Of a stretch of DNA of 64,000 bases, positions 1 to 8,613 are shown piece by piece. The notes beneath the pieces were generated by a model. It saw nothing but the letters and a program-made list of their open reading frames with translations. It did not search any database and was not told the DNA's origin. Both the position numbers and the translations under genes were made by a program. This stretch comes from Micromonospora mirobrigensis (lineage in GTDB: Bacteria > Actinomycetota > Actinomycetes > Mycobacteriales > Micromonosporaceae). The DNA is taken from contig NZ_FMCX01000013.1 of assembly GCF_900091555.1 (NCBI RefSeq), positions 1 through 64,000 on the forward strand. Reading direction: 5' to 3'. Numbering within the stretch: position 1 is the first letter of the stretch; every line of letters starts with the position of its first letter.

Positions 1-321
1 ACCACCGCCGGCGACAATCCCGACCGGCTACGTTCCGAAGCGGCCCTGGCCCACCTCTGCGGCGCCGCCCCGATCCCCGCCAGCAGCGGACGCATCGACC
101 GGCACCGCCTCAACCGCGGCGGCGACCGAGCCGCGAACAACGCCCTGCACACGATCGTGCTCAGCCGGATGCGCTACGACCCCCGAACCCGCGCCTACGT
201 TGAGAAACGCACCAAACAGGGCCTCGGCAAGAAAGAGATCATGCGGTGCCTCAAGCGATACGTCGTCCGCGAGGTCCACGCCGCCCTCCTCACCGACTTC
301 ACCGCCCTCAACACCCCTTGA
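1..321 (+). CDS. IS110-family transposase, C-terminal fragment (5' end outside window)
   Basis: The reading frame is open from the first base and ends at TGA 319-321, giving 106 residues. The sequence has the features of the C-terminal Transposase_20 (IS116/IS110/IS902) domain: a small-residue stretch with ASSGR, then NRGGDRAANNALH, then a basic helix before the end. IS110 transposases are DEDD recombinases whose N-terminal catalytic domain would lie left of the window. The 3' end of the insertion sequence probably lies within the next few tens of bases, but its border cannot be fixed without the other end. Whether the copy is intact cannot be judged here. Confidence 0.85.
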   Translation, partial: TTAGDNPDRLRSEAALAHLCGAAPIPASSGRIDRHRLNRGGDRAANNALHTIVLSRMRYDPRTRAYVEKRTKQGLGKKEIMRCLKRYVVREVHAALLTDFTALNTP

Positions 322-368
322 CATCCATAGGAGCATCGCGGCCCGTGCTCGGTGCCGGCCCGGGCTGC

Positions 369-1037
369 TCAGCGGCCCCGGCGGGGCAGCGGCAGCTGGG
401 TGGGCAGCACCGGCACCAGCGGTACGCCCGCGGCGAGCAGCGCCTCGATCAGGGCGTTCTGCACCAGGTAGGAGTCGGGGAGCTGCCAGCGGGCCTGTTC
501 GGGGGCGACCGCCCAGCGGACCATCCCCTCGGGCAGCCGGGTGGGTGGGGCGGGCACCCAGGAGCCGGGGCCGTGCCGGACCACCTGGAAGCAGTGGGCC
601 AGCTCGGGCCGGAGCGGGTCACCGGGTCGGACCAGGAACATCCAGCGTCCGGTGGGGGTGACCAGCACCGGGCCGCGTACGCCCGGCCCGGCGGGGTGGG
701 TGCGTACCGCGTCGAGTACCGGGCGGCCCAGGTGGGCGGGGACCTCCAGCACGTCGAACGCGCGCCCGGTGGGCAGCAGCACCCCGTGCGGACGGCTGCG
801 CCACCAGGTGGCCACCCGCGCCGGGTCGGTGCTGGCGCCGTGTTCCCAGTCCTCCAGCGCCGGATGGCAGCCGACCGTCGGGCAGCCCGCCCGGCCGCAG
901 ACGAACCGGCTGCGGGCCAGGCAGGCGCCGGGGGTCACCTCCCAGCCGTGCATCGCGTAGCGCACCGCGATCCGGCGCAGCCGGACCCGTTCCAGTGGTG
1001 TCAGTTGGGCGACACGAGGACCGACATTCCCCCACAT
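369..1037 (-). CDS. bifunctional DNA primase/polymerase (prim-pol) domain protein
   Basis: The protein has 222 residues starting at ATG 1037, preceded by a GGAGG-type ribosome site; an upstream in-frame ATG at 1142 lacks one. The N-terminal half has a cysteine/histidine cluster (ACLARSRFVCGRAGC, then TVGCHP) followed by AFDVLEVP, which fits the acidic metal-binding motif of the archaeo-eukaryotic primase superfamily (PF09250). It lacks the helicase domain of phage or plasmid primases, so a role in replication is not assured. Stand-alone versions of this length are common in actinomycete chromosomes next to an XRE regulator, as here, where the two genes diverge. The function is unknown; family assignment is fairly firm. 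Confidence 0.75.
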   Translation of the reverse strand: MWGNVGPRVAQLTPLERVRLRRIAVRYAMHGWEVTPGACLARSRFVCGRAGCPTVGCHPALEDWEHGASTDPARVATWWRSRPHGVLLPTGRAFDVLEVPAHLGRPVLDAVRTHPAGPGVRGPVLVTPTGRWMFLVRPGDPLRPELAHCFQVVRHGPGSWVPAPPTRLPEGMVRWAVAPEQARWQLPDSYLVQNALIEALLAAGVPLVPVLPTQLPLPRRGR

Positions 1038-1137
1038 TGGTGTGATCTCCCTCCGCCCGATGACCGACAGCCGTCCGGGCACGCGTCGAACGCCGTCACT
1101 GCCGTAACCCGCGATCGTTGAGCTGACGAACGGCTGA

Positions 1138-1148
1138 TGCAAGTTGCA
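1138..1148. promoter_or_regulatory. candidate palindromic operator between the prim-pol and XRE genes
   Basis: A perfect 11-bp palindrome TGCAAGTTGCA lies in the 217-bp divergent intergenic region. About 25 bp further on is a second inverted pair, CGTACggctgaCGTAC. Either could bind the neighbouring XRE regulator, but there is no independent evidence. Confidence 0.3.
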
Positions 1149-1254
1149 CGAAAACTACGAGGACGGCCCGTACGGCTGACGTACAGGCTGTGCGACCAGC
1201 GAAAACCTGAAGACGGACGGACATCGACCGGGCGGCGACGAGAGGGACGCGCAG

Positions 1255-2487
1255 ATGGACGAGTTACCCATAGGTCGGCGGGTGGCCTACTGGCGTGGTC
1301 GCCGCAAGATGTCCCAGCAGGTCTTCGCCGACCGGCTCGGCAAGTCCAAGAGCTGGGTGGACAAGGTCGAGCGCGGGGTGCGCCGGCTGGACAAGTTCTC
1401 CGTCCTCTACGAGATCGCCGACATCCTCCAGGTCGACGTGCAGCTGCTCATGGGCAAGGACCCGGAGCGCCGCACCGACGCGTTGAACTGCATCGACCAG
1501 GTCGAGGTCCAGGAGATCCGCGCCGCCCTGGAGCGCTACGACTCGATGAGCGCGTACTTCGACGCGGCGCCGTACCCGCCGCCCCTGGCCGACCTGCGCA
1601 AGGCCGTCAACCACGCCTGGCTGACCTACCAGTACGGCCGCTACGGGATGCTCACCCGCGCCCTGCCCAAGCTGCTGCGCGACGCCCAGGCGGCCGACGC
1701 CGGCCACAGCGGTGCCGACCCGGCCCGGGAGGCCGCCCACCTGCTCGGGCAGGTCTACCAGATCGCCTCCTCGGTGCTGCGCAAGCTCGGCGAGTGCGAG
1801 CTGGCCTGGCTGGCCGCCGACCGGTCGATGGCGGTCGCCCAGCGTGCCGACGACCCGCTGCTGGCCGGGATCGCCACCACCCGGGTCTGCAACGCGATGG
1901 CGGCGATGGGCCGGTCCCGGCCGGCGCTGGAGCTCAACGTCACCATCGCCAACCGGCTCGCCCCCGGCGGCGGGAACGACCCCACCCCGGCCCGGCTCTC
2001 CGTCTACGGCATGCTGCTGCTGCAGGGCGCCATGGCCGCCGCCCGGCTGGGTGACTCGGCGACCGTGGACGATCTGCTCACCGGCGCCCAGGAGGCGGCG
2101 ACGCTGCTCGGCGGCGACCACAACCACTACTGGACCTCGTTCGGCCCCACCAACCTGGAGCTGCACCGGGCCGCCGCCGCGGTGGAGCTGGGCGACGGCG
2201 GCCGGGCGGTGGAGATCCACCGGCAGCGGATCCAGGAGCCGGCCTTCAACGCGCTGCTGCCCGAGCGCCGGGCCCACCACCTGCTCGACATCGCCCGGGG
2301 CTTCGCCCAGGTCGGCGACGTGGCCAACGCCGGGGAGATGCTGCTGCGCGGCGACCGGCTCGCCCCTTCGGAGATCCGCTGCCGGCCGATCGCCCACGAA
2401 GTGATGTCGGACGTGCTGCGTCGCACACGTGGTGCGCCGCCTCCGCCGATAGCGGAGTTGGCTGAGCACATGGGAGTGGGAGTGTGA
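1255..2487 (+). CDS. XRE-family helix-turn-helix regulator with long helical sensor region
   Basis: The protein has 410 residues. The first 65 residues form an XRE/Cro helix-turn-helix (MSQQVFADRLGKSKSWVDKV followed by ERGVRRLDK). The remaining ~340 residues are Ala/Leu-rich helical sequence resembling the TPR-like C-terminal regions of actinomycete pleiotropic regulators of this class. A GAGAGGGA ribosome site precedes the ATG. Its stop overlaps the GTG of the flavoprotein gene (GTGA), so the two are translationally coupled. It is divergent from the prim-pol gene and may control both directions. The signal sensed is unknown. Confidence 0.8.
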   Translation: MDELPIGRRVAYWRGRRKMSQQVFADRLGKSKSWVDKVERGVRRLDKFSVLYEIADILQVDVQLLMGKDPERRTDALNCIDQVEVQEIRAALERYDSMSAYFDAAPYPPPLADLRKAVNHAWLTYQYGRYGMLTRALPKLLRDAQAADAGHSGADPAREAAHLLGQVYQIASSVLRKLGECELAWLAADRSMAVAQRADDPLLAGIATTRVCNAMAAMGRSRPALELNVTIANRLAPGGGNDPTPARLSVYGMLLLQGAMAAARLGDSATVDDLLTGAQEAATLLGGDHNHYWTSFGPTNLELHRAAAAVELGDGGRAVEIHRQRIQEPAFNALLPERRAHHLLDIARGFAQVGDVANAGEMLLRGDRLAPSEIRCRPIAHEVMSDVLRRTRGAPPPPIAELAEHMGVGV

Positions 2488-3083
2488 ACGCCGGTGCCGG
2501 CCGGATCGGCGGCGCCGACAGCAGCGGGCGCCGCGAGGTGCTCTACGTCATCGCCTGCGGCTCGCCGCTGGCCCGGCACGTCGGGCGGCTGGTGGAGCTC
2601 GCCCAGACCGACGGCTGGGACGTCTGCGTCGTCACGACGCCGGACGGGGCGAAGTTCGTCGACCGGGCCGGGCTGGCCCGGCAGACCGGTCACCCGGTCC
2701 GGACGCACTACAAGCACCCGGGCGACCCGGACGTGCTGCCCCCGGCCGATGCCATGATCGTCTGCCCGGCGACGGTGAACACGGTCAACAAGTGGGCGGC
2801 CGGGATCACCGACACCCTCGCGCTGGGCCTGCTGATCGAGGGGCAGGGCAAGGGGCTGCCGGTGGTGGCGGTGCCGTTCACCAACGCGGCGATGGCCGCC
2901 CACCCGGCGTTCCGGGCCAGCCTCGCCCGGCTGGCGGAGTGGGGGACGACGGTGCTCTTCGGCGACCACTTCTTCCCGCTGCACCCGCCCGGCGCGGGGG
3001 AGCGGCACCTGCAGGCCTTTCCCTGGGACGCCGGGTTGGCGGCGTTGCGCGGCCGGCTCGCCTCGGTCGGCTCGGCCGCCTGA
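2484..3083 (+). CDS. flavoprotein-family protein (PF02441)
   Basis: The protein has 199 residues with a GTG start overlapping the preceding stop by four bases. It has the fold signature of the FMN-binding flavoprotein/decarboxylase family: an early beta strand VLYVIACGSPLA, and the DAMIVCPATVNTVNKWAAGI segment typical of HFCD proteins such as Dfp/CoaC and UbiX. It is shorter than Dfp and lacks a CoaB domain. In actinomycetes such stand-alone flavoproteins often sit behind an XRE regulator, as here. The substrate is unknown; a decarboxylase or flavin-dependent modifying role is an inference from the family. Confidence 0.8.
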   Translation: MNAGAGRIGGADSSGRREVLYVIACGSPLARHVGRLVELAQTDGWDVCVVTTPDGAKFVDRAGLARQTGHPVRTHYKHPGDPDVLPPADAMIVCPATVNTVNKWAAGITDTLALGLLIEGQGKGLPVVAVPFTNAAMAAHPAFRASLARLAEWGTTVLFGDHFFPLHPPGAGERHLQAFPWDAGLAALRGRLASVGSAA

Positions 3084-3120
3084 GCCGGTACGCCCCGCCG
3101 GGCCGGTAAGCTGACCGGCC

Positions 3121-3987
3121 GTGAGCCCAACTGCATCCCCGCCCACCGTCGCCGACGTGGTGGCCGAGCTGGAGCGGCGCTATCCGCCGGCCTGGGCGGA
3201 GGAGTGGGACCGGGTCGGCCTGGTGGTCGGCGACCCCTCGACCCCGGTACGCCGGGTGGCCTGCGTGGTCGACGTGGTGCCGGAGACGGTCGACGAGGCC
3301 CTCGCGGCCGGCGCGGACATGATCGTCGCGCACCACCCGCTGCTGCTGCGCGGCGTGTCGTCGGTGGCCGCGACGTCGTTCAAGGGGCGGATCGTCCACC
3401 GGCTGATCAAGGCGGACGTGGCGCTGCACGTCGCGCACACCAACGCCGACACGGCGAACCCGGGCGTCTCGGACGCCCTGGCGGCCCGGTTCGGGCTGAC
3501 CGGGCTGCGTCCGCTGCACCCGGCGGCGCCGGGCAGCCCCGCCGCGGGGGACGGTCGGGGCATCGGCCGGATCGGCGAGCTGCCCACCCCGATGACCCTG
3601 GCCGAGCTGACCCGGCACGCCGCCGCCGTGCTGCCGGTCACGGCCTGGGGCGTCCGCGCCGCGGGCGACCCGGACCGCACGGTGCGTACGCTTGCCGTCA
3701 GCGGCGGATCCGGCGACGCCTTCCTGGCCGAGGCGACCGCCGCCGGCGTGGACGCGTTCCTCACCGCCGACCTGCGCCACCATCCCGCCGGTGAGCACCT
3801 CGCCGCCGGCGGCCCCGCTCTGCTGGACGCCGCACACTGGGCGACCGAACGACCCTGGCTGGACGACCTGGCCGCCCACCTGCGGGCCGCCCTGGGCGTC
3901 GAGACCATCGTGTCCGACCTGGACACCGACCCGTGGACCGTACACGCCGCCGCACCGACGGTGGCCGAGAAGGAGCCCCGACCGTGA
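3121..3987 (+). CDS. Nif3-like dinuclear metal centre protein
   Basis: The protein has 288 residues with a GTG start. It shows the Nif3/YbgI family metal ligands: HHPLLLRG near residue 65, AHTNADTA around residue 102, and a C-terminal DAAHWATE. Family members form hexameric toroids with a two-metal site; a GTP cyclohydrolase-like or general hydrolase activity has been proposed but not settled. The gene overlaps the following zinc-ribbon gene (GTGA), which is followed by the RNase H/phosphatase gene. This is the same trio as Rv2230c-Rv2229c-Rv2228c in M. tuberculosis. Confidence 0.9.
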   Translation: MSPTASPPTVADVVAELERRYPPAWAEEWDRVGLVVGDPSTPVRRVACVVDVVPETVDEALAAGADMIVAHHPLLLRGVSSVAATSFKGRIVHRLIKADVALHVAHTNADTANPGVSDALAARFGLTGLRPLHPAAPGSPAAGDGRGIGRIGELPTPMTLAELTRHAAAVLPVTAWGVRAAGDPDRTVRTLAVSGGSGDAFLAEATAAGVDAFLTADLRHHPAGEHLAAGGPALLDAAHWATERPWLDDLAAHLRAALGVETIVSDLDTDPWTVHAAAPTVAEKEPRP

Positions 3988-4721
3988 AGGCTGACCCCAA
4001 GGTCCAGCGCCGCCTGCTGGATCTCCAGGCGATCGACACCACCCTGGCCCAGCTCGCCCACCGCCGGCGCTCGTTGCCCGAGAAGGCGGAGTTGGAGGGG
4101 CTGGCCCGGGAGCTCTCCGCGATGGAGGACGAGCGGGTCCGCGCCCAGGTGGCCGTGGACGACCTCGACCGGGACATCGCCCGGCTGGAGAAGGACATCG
4201 AGCAGGTCCGCGCCCGCAAGGACAAGGACCAGGCCCGGCTGACCGCCGGCAGCGGCCCGGCCCGCGAGCTGGAGGCGTTGCAGCACGAGATGGTCTCGCT
4301 CAACCGCCGACAGGGCGACCTGGAGGACGCCGAGCTGGAGCTGATGGAGCAGCGGGAGACCGCGCAGGGCGTCCTCGACGGGGTCGAGGGGCGCCTGGCC
4401 GAGACGCGGGACCGGCGCGCGGCGGCCGAGCAGCGCCGCGACGAGACCCTCGCCGAGATCGCCAAGGAGGAGGAGTTCAAGCGGTCCGCGCGCAAGCCGC
4501 TCGCCGCCGACCTCCCGGGCGACCTGGTCGCCCTCTACGACAAGATCCGCGAGGACACCGGCCTGGGCGCCGCCCTGTTCACCGGGGGCCGCTGCGGCGG
4601 CTGCCGGCTGGAGCTCTCCGGCGCCGACCTGGCCCGGATCCGCAAGGCGGCTCCGGACGACGTGGTCCGCTGCGAGGACTGCCGGCGGATCATGGTCCGC
4701 ACCAACGAGTCGGGCCTGTAG
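3984..4721 (+). CDS. coiled-coil C4-type zinc ribbon protein (zf-RING_7 family)
   Basis: The protein has 245 residues from GTG 3984, whose TG(A) is the stop of the Nif3 gene; an in-frame ATG at 3933 lies deep in the Nif3 gene and is less likely. Residues 10-185 are charged heptad-like sequence expected to form a long antiparallel coiled coil. The C-terminus has a four-cysteine zinc site, CGGC and CEDC. This matches the Rv2229c/CT398 family, thought to be nucleic-acid-associated but with no defined biochemical role. Position in the Nif3 to RNase H operon is conserved in actinobacteria. Confidence 0.85.
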   Translation: MKADPKVQRRLLDLQAIDTTLAQLAHRRRSLPEKAELEGLARELSAMEDERVRAQVAVDDLDRDIARLEKDIEQVRARKDKDQARLTAGSGPARELEALQHEMVSLNRRQGDLEDAELELMEQRETAQGVLDGVEGRLAETRDRRAAAEQRRDETLAEIAKEEEFKRSARKPLAADLPGDLVALYDKIREDTGLGAALFTGGRCGGCRLELSGADLARIRKAAPDDVVRCEDCRRIMVRTNESGL

Positions 4722-4725
4722 AGCG

Positions 4726-5841
4726 GTGGCGGTGCGCGCGGTCGTGGTGGAGGCCGACGGCGGCTCCCGGGGCAACCCGGGGCCGGCCGGCTACGGCGCG
4801 GTGGTCCGCGACCCGGACTCCGGCGAGGTGCTGCTGGAACGCTCCGAGGCGATCGGCACGACCACCAACAACGTCGCCGAGTACCGCGGCCTGATCGCCG
4901 GCCTGGAGGCCGCCGCCGAGCTGGGCGCCGCCCGGGTCGAGGCCCGGATGGACTCCAAGCTGGTGGTCGAGCAGATGTCCGGCCGCTGGCAGATCAAGCA
5001 CCCCGGGCTGCGTCCGCTCGCCGCCCGGGCCGCCGCCCTGGTGGACCGCTTCGACGCGGTGACCTTCAGCTGGATTCCCCGCGAGCGCAACCGGCATGCC
5101 GACGCCCTGGCGAACGCGGCGATGGACGCCGCCGCCGGTAAGCCGCCGAGGCAGGTGCCCGACGCCGGCACCGACCCGACGGCCGTCAAGCCGACTTGGG
5201 AGCCGCGGCCGAGCACCACGGCGACCCGGCTGATCCTGGTCCGGCACGGTGAGACCGAGTGGACCGCGCAGGGCCGCTACGCCGGCCGCGCCGACGTGCC
5301 GCTGTCGGACCGGGGCCGCGAGCAGGCCGCCGCGACCGCCGTCCGGGTGGCCGAGCTGGCCCCGGCCGTCGCGGCCGTGGTCAGCTCCCCGCTGTCCAGA
5401 TGTACGGCCACCGCCGAGGCGATCGCCGGGGCGCTGGGCGGGCTGCCGGTGCGCCCCGAGGCCGACTGGGTGGAGTGCGACTTCGGCGACTGGGACGGGA
5501 AGACCTTCGCCGAGGTACGCGAGGGCTGGCCGGGGGAGCTGGACGCGTGGCTCGCCTCCACCCGGGTCGCCCCGCCCGGCGGGGAGCCGTTCACCGCCGT
5601 CGGCCAGCGGGTCGAGCGGGCGGTGACGGCGCTGCGCGAGGCGTACCCGGGGGAGACCGTGGTGGTGGTCTCGCACGTGTCGCCGATCAAGCTGGCGCTG
5701 CGCGACGCCCTGGCCGCGAGCGACGCCTTCCTGCACCGGCTCTTCCTGGACGCGGCCGGCGTCTCGATGCTCGACATGTGGCCCGACGGCGGGATCGCCG
5801 TCCGGTCGGTCAACGACACCGCCCACCTCCCGGCCCGCTGA
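4726..5841 (+). CDS. bifunctional ribonuclease HI / histidine (acid) phosphatase
   Basis: The protein has 371 residues with a GTG start 4 bp after the preceding stop. Residues 1-140 form an RNase HI domain with the acidic catalytic residues visible in VVEADGGSRGNPGP, NNVAEYRGL, ARMDSKLV and RHADALAN. A linker of about 35 residues leads to a histidine phosphatase domain with LVRHGETEW (catalytic RHG), SPLSRCTATAEAI, CDFGDWDG and VVVSHVSPIK. This is the Rv2228c architecture: RNase H cleaves RNA in RNA-DNA hybrids and the C-terminal part resembles CobC alpha-ribazole phosphatase. Domain assignment is firm; the physiological phosphatase substrate is inferred. Confidence 0.93.
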   Translation: MAVRAVVVEADGGSRGNPGPAGYGAVVRDPDSGEVLLERSEAIGTTTNNVAEYRGLIAGLEAAAELGAARVEARMDSKLVVEQMSGRWQIKHPGLRPLAARAAALVDRFDAVTFSWIPRERNRHADALANAAMDAAAGKPPRQVPDAGTDPTAVKPTWEPRPSTTATRLILVRHGETEWTAQGRYAGRADVPLSDRGREQAAATAVRVAELAPAVAAVVSSPLSRCTATAEAIAGALGGLPVRPEADWVECDFGDWDGKTFAEVREGWPGELDAWLASTRVAPPGGEPFTAVGQRVERAVTALREAYPGETVVVVSHVSPIKLALRDALAASDAFLHRLFLDAAGVSMLDMWPDGGIAVRSVNDTAHLPAR

Positions 5842-5869
5842 GTCCGTCGCCGGCCGGTCCGCCGGCTGT

Positions 5870-5907
5870 CGCCGTTCGGCGCAGCCGGCGCGCCGTTCGG
5901 CGCAGCC
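5870..5907. repeat. 17-bp direct repeat after the RNase H gene
   Basis: CGCCGTTCGGCGCAGCC occurs at 5870-5886 and again at 5891-5907. Each unit contains a small inverted repeat, so the pair can fold into GC-rich stems and may act as the operon terminator. Confidence 0.6.
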
Positions 5908-5997
5908 TCGCCTCCGCGTTGAACGTGACCGCCGTCACGTGGTCGTAGCCTCCGGCCGTCACCTGGCGAGTTACGACATCTCCCGGAGGTGTGTCAC

Positions 5998-6252
5998 ATG
6001 GCAGCACCCGAGCCGGAGGCGCCCGAGGCGCCCACCGCGACACGGTCGCGGGCGAAGGACCACAGTCCCTGGAACTGGTTGCTCTTCGTCCCGATCGTGG
6101 TGCCGCTGATCCCGGCGTTCTTCAACGGCGACTCGCCGCGGCTGTTCGGCTTCCCGCGCTTCTACTGGCTCCAGCTGGCCTGGATCCTGCTCGGCGTGGC
6201 CACCACCACGCTGGTCTACCAGATGACGAAGAAGAAGCGGGGTGAGCGCTGA
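5998..6252 (+). CDS. DUF3311 small membrane protein
   Basis: The protein has 84 residues from ATG 5998, with GGAGG eight bases upstream; a GTG at 5989 would overlap that site. A charged N-terminus of about 25 residues is followed by two hydrophobic segments (LLFVPIVVPLIPAFF and FYWLQLAWILLGVATTTLVY) and a lysine-rich tail MTKKKRGER. DUF3311 proteins occur immediately before sodium:solute symporters of the MctP type and are thought to be accessory subunits. The ATGA overlap with the next gene supports coupled expression. Confidence 0.85.
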   Translation: MAAPEPEAPEAPTATRSRAKDHSPWNWLLFVPIVVPLIPAFFNGDSPRLFGFPRFYWLQLAWILLGVATTTLVYQMTKKKRGER

Positions 6253-7907
6253 TGTGGCGGGACCATCTCACCGAGATCATCGTCTTCTCGTTGCTGTTCC
6301 TGCTGGTCAGCGCGATGGGCTTCGTGGCCGCCCGGTGGCGGGCCCCGAAGGACATGGGACACCTGGACGAGTGGGGGCTGGGCGGGCGCAGCTTCGGCGG
6401 CTGGATCACCTGGTTCCTGGTCGGCGGTGACCTCTACACCGCGTACACCTTCGTGGCGGTGCCGGCGCTGATGTTCGGCGCGGGCGCGGCCGGGTTCTTC
6501 GCCGTGCCGTACACGATCGTCATCTACCCGCTGGTGTTCCTGGTGCTCTGCCGGCTCTGGTCGGTGTCGCACCGGCACGGCTTCGTCACCCCGGCCGACT
6601 TCGTCCGGCGTCGCTTCGACTCGCCGATCCTGGCGCTGCTGATCGCGATCACCGGCATCGTGGCGACCATGCCGTACATCGCGTTGCAGCTGGTCGGCAT
6701 CGAGGCGGTGCTCAAGACGATGGGGGTGACCGGGGACAGCGCCGTGGCCCGGCACCTGCCGATCATCATCGCCTTCGCGATCCTGGCCGCCTACACCTAC
6801 CAGTCGGGGCTGCGCGCGCCGGCGCTGATCGCCTTCGTCAAGGACGCGCTGATCTACATCGTGATCCTGGTGGCGGTGGTCTACCTGCCGTACAAGCTCG
6901 GCGGCTGGGGTTCGATCTTCGACGCGGCGGACGCGAAGTTCAAGGCGTCACCCGCGCCGAACGACGGCATCCTGCTCAACGGCAACAACCAGCTCCAGTA
7001 CGTCACCCTGGCGCTCGGCTCGGCGCTGGCGCTCTTCCTCTACCCGCACAGCATCACCGGCGTGCTGGCCAGCCGGAACCGGGACGTGATCAAGCGCAAC
7101 ATGTCGGCGCTGCCGGCGTACAGCCTGCTGCTCGGGCTGATCGCGCTGCTCGGTTACATGGCCATCGCGGCAGGCGTGAAGCCGCTGCCCGGGGCCAAGG
7201 CGGGCAGCGTCGACAGCAACACGGTGGTGCCGGTCCTGTTCGACCAGCAGTTCCCCGACTGGTTCGCCGGCGTGGCGTACGCGGCCATCGGCATCGGCGC
7301 GCTGGTGCCGGCGGCGATCATGTCGATCGCGGCGGCGAACCTGTTCACCCGCAACATCTACAAGGAGTACCTGAAGCGGGACGCCACCCCCGCCCAGGAG
7401 GCGAACGTCTCGAAGATCACCTCGTTGGTGGTCAAGGTCGGCGCGGTGGCCTGCATCGTCTTCCTCGACCCGCAGTTCTCCATCGACCTCCAGCTGATCG
7501 GTGGCGTGATCATCCTCCAGACGCTGCCGGCGGTGGCGCTGGGCCTCTACACCCGCTGGTTCCACCGGGGGGCGCTGATCGCCGGCTGGGCGGCCGGCAT
7601 GGGCCTGGGCATGTGGATGCTCTACCAGGTCGCGAACCCGACGACCGGCAAGAAGCACTTCGCCGGCTCGGCGTTCCCGCTCTCCGACTTCGGGTTCGAC
7701 ACCAAGAGGACGATCTACGTCGGCATCGTGGCCGTCCTGGTCAACCTGGCGGTGGCGGCGCTGCTGACCCTGGTGCTGCGGGCGGCGAAGGTCGCCGACG
7801 GGGCCGACGGCACCACGCCGGACGACTACTTCGCCGACGAGGGCGACCCCCGGGTCACCCCGGGCGCCGACCGCGACGCGGAATCCGCCCGGGAGCCCGT
7901 CGCCTGA
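6252..7907 (+). CDS. sodium:solute symporter, MctP-like (monocarboxylate uptake)
   Basis: The protein has 551 residues with about 13 hydrophobic segments in the SSS (solute:sodium symporter) pattern. An N-terminal region with DEWGLGGRSFGGWITWFLVG matches the family signature before helix 2, and the long C-terminal tail is charged. Paired with DUF3311, such proteins resemble MctP, which imports lactate, pyruvate and other monocarboxylates. The start overlaps the DUF3311 stop. Substrate identity is inferred from context only. A 10-bp hairpin follows the stop. Confidence 0.85.
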   Translation: MWRDHLTEIIVFSLLFLLVSAMGFVAARWRAPKDMGHLDEWGLGGRSFGGWITWFLVGGDLYTAYTFVAVPALMFGAGAAGFFAVPYTIVIYPLVFLVLCRLWSVSHRHGFVTPADFVRRRFDSPILALLIAITGIVATMPYIALQLVGIEAVLKTMGVTGDSAVARHLPIIIAFAILAAYTYQSGLRAPALIAFVKDALIYIVILVAVVYLPYKLGGWGSIFDAADAKFKASPAPNDGILLNGNNQLQYVTLALGSALALFLYPHSITGVLASRNRDVIKRNMSALPAYSLLLGLIALLGYMAIAAGVKPLPGAKAGSVDSNTVVPVLFDQQFPDWFAGVAYAAIGIGALVPAAIMSIAAANLFTRNIYKEYLKRDATPAQEANVSKITSLVVKVGAVACIVFLDPQFSIDLQLIGGVIILQTLPAVALGLYTRWFHRGALIAGWAAGMGLGMWMLYQVANPTTGKKHFAGSAFPLSDFGFDTKRTIYVGIVAVLVNLAVAALLTLVLRAAKVADGADGTTPDDYFADEGDPRVTPGADRDAESAREPVA

Positions 7908-7913
7908 CCGTGC

Positions 7914-7952
7914 GGCCCCCGGTCGACCGCCGCGCGCGGGACACCGGGGGCC
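7914..7952. terminator. bidirectional hairpin terminator between symporter and response regulator
   Basis: GGCCCCCGGT (7914-7923) pairs with ACCGGGGGCC (7943-7952), a 10-bp stem between two convergent genes. There is no T-tract, as is common in high-GC actinomycetes. Confidence 0.6.
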
Positions 7953-7953
7953 C

Positions 7954-8613
7954 TCAGTCGACCAGCCCGTGGTCGTAGGCGTACCGGACGGCCTGGGCCC
8001 GGTCCCGGACCCCGGTCTTGGCGAAGAGCCGGTTGACGTGTGACTTGACCGTCGCCTCGGTGACGTACAACCGGCCGGCGATCTGCCGGTTGGAGAGCCC
8101 GGTGGCGATCAGCCGCAGCACCTCCAACTCGCGTTCGGTCAGCCCGTGCGGCGCCGGCCGGGGTGGGGCGCCCGCCGGGTCGGTGGGGCCGGGGTCGGTC
8201 ACCGCCGCCAGCAGTCGTTGCCGCACCACCGGGTCCAGCACCGACTGTCCGCCCGCGGCGGTCCGGATCGCCTGGGCGATCTGGGCCCGGCCGGCGTCCT
8301 TGGTCAGGTAGCCCAGCGCGCCGGCCCGGAGCGCCGCGAGGATGTGCTCGTCGTCGGCGAACGTGGTGAGCACCACCACCCGGGTCGCCGGGAAGTCGGC
8401 GTGCAGGCGGGCCGTGGTGGCGACCCCGTCGCCGCGTGGCATCCGCAGGTCCATCAGCACCACGTCCGGGTGGTGCTCGGCGACCAGGGCGAGCGTCTGC
8501 TCGCCGTCACCCGCCGCGCCGACCACGGTGACGTCGTCCAGCAGGTCGAGCAGGAGGACCAGCCCCTCCCGTACCGCCGCCTGATCGTCGGCCACCACCA
8601 CTCGGATGCTCAT
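7954..8613 (-). CDS. NarL/LuxR-type response regulator
   Basis: The protein has 219 residues from ATG 8613, which overlaps the sensor kinase stop (ATGA); the longer frame beginning at 8640 lies within the kinase gene. The receiver domain shows the acidic pair ADD (residues 8-10), phospho-acceptor D55 in VVLMDLRMP, and the conserved K in YLTKDAG. The C-terminal LuxR-type HTH is GLTERELEVLRLIATGLSN followed by EATVKSHVNRLFAKTGVRDRAQAV. It forms a three-gene minus-strand operon with the kinase and a membrane protein. Target genes are not evident. Confidence 0.93.
   Translation of the reverse strand: MSIRVVVADDQAAVREGLVLLLDLLDDVTVVGAAGDGEQTLALVAEHHPDVVLMDLRMPRGDGVATTARLHADFPATRVVVLTTFADDEHILAALRAGALGYLTKDAGRAQIAQAIRTAAGGQSVLDPVVRQRLLAAVTDPGPTDPAGAPPRPAPHGLTERELEVLRLIATGLSNRQIAGRLYVTEATVKSHVNRLFAKTGVRDRAQAVRYAYDHGLVD

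Noticed and set aside
5810..6043. 77-codon minus-strand frame upstream of DUF3311
   Set aside because: It is antisense to the 3' end of the RNase H gene and the DUF3311 start, with repeat-derived Arg-rich composition.
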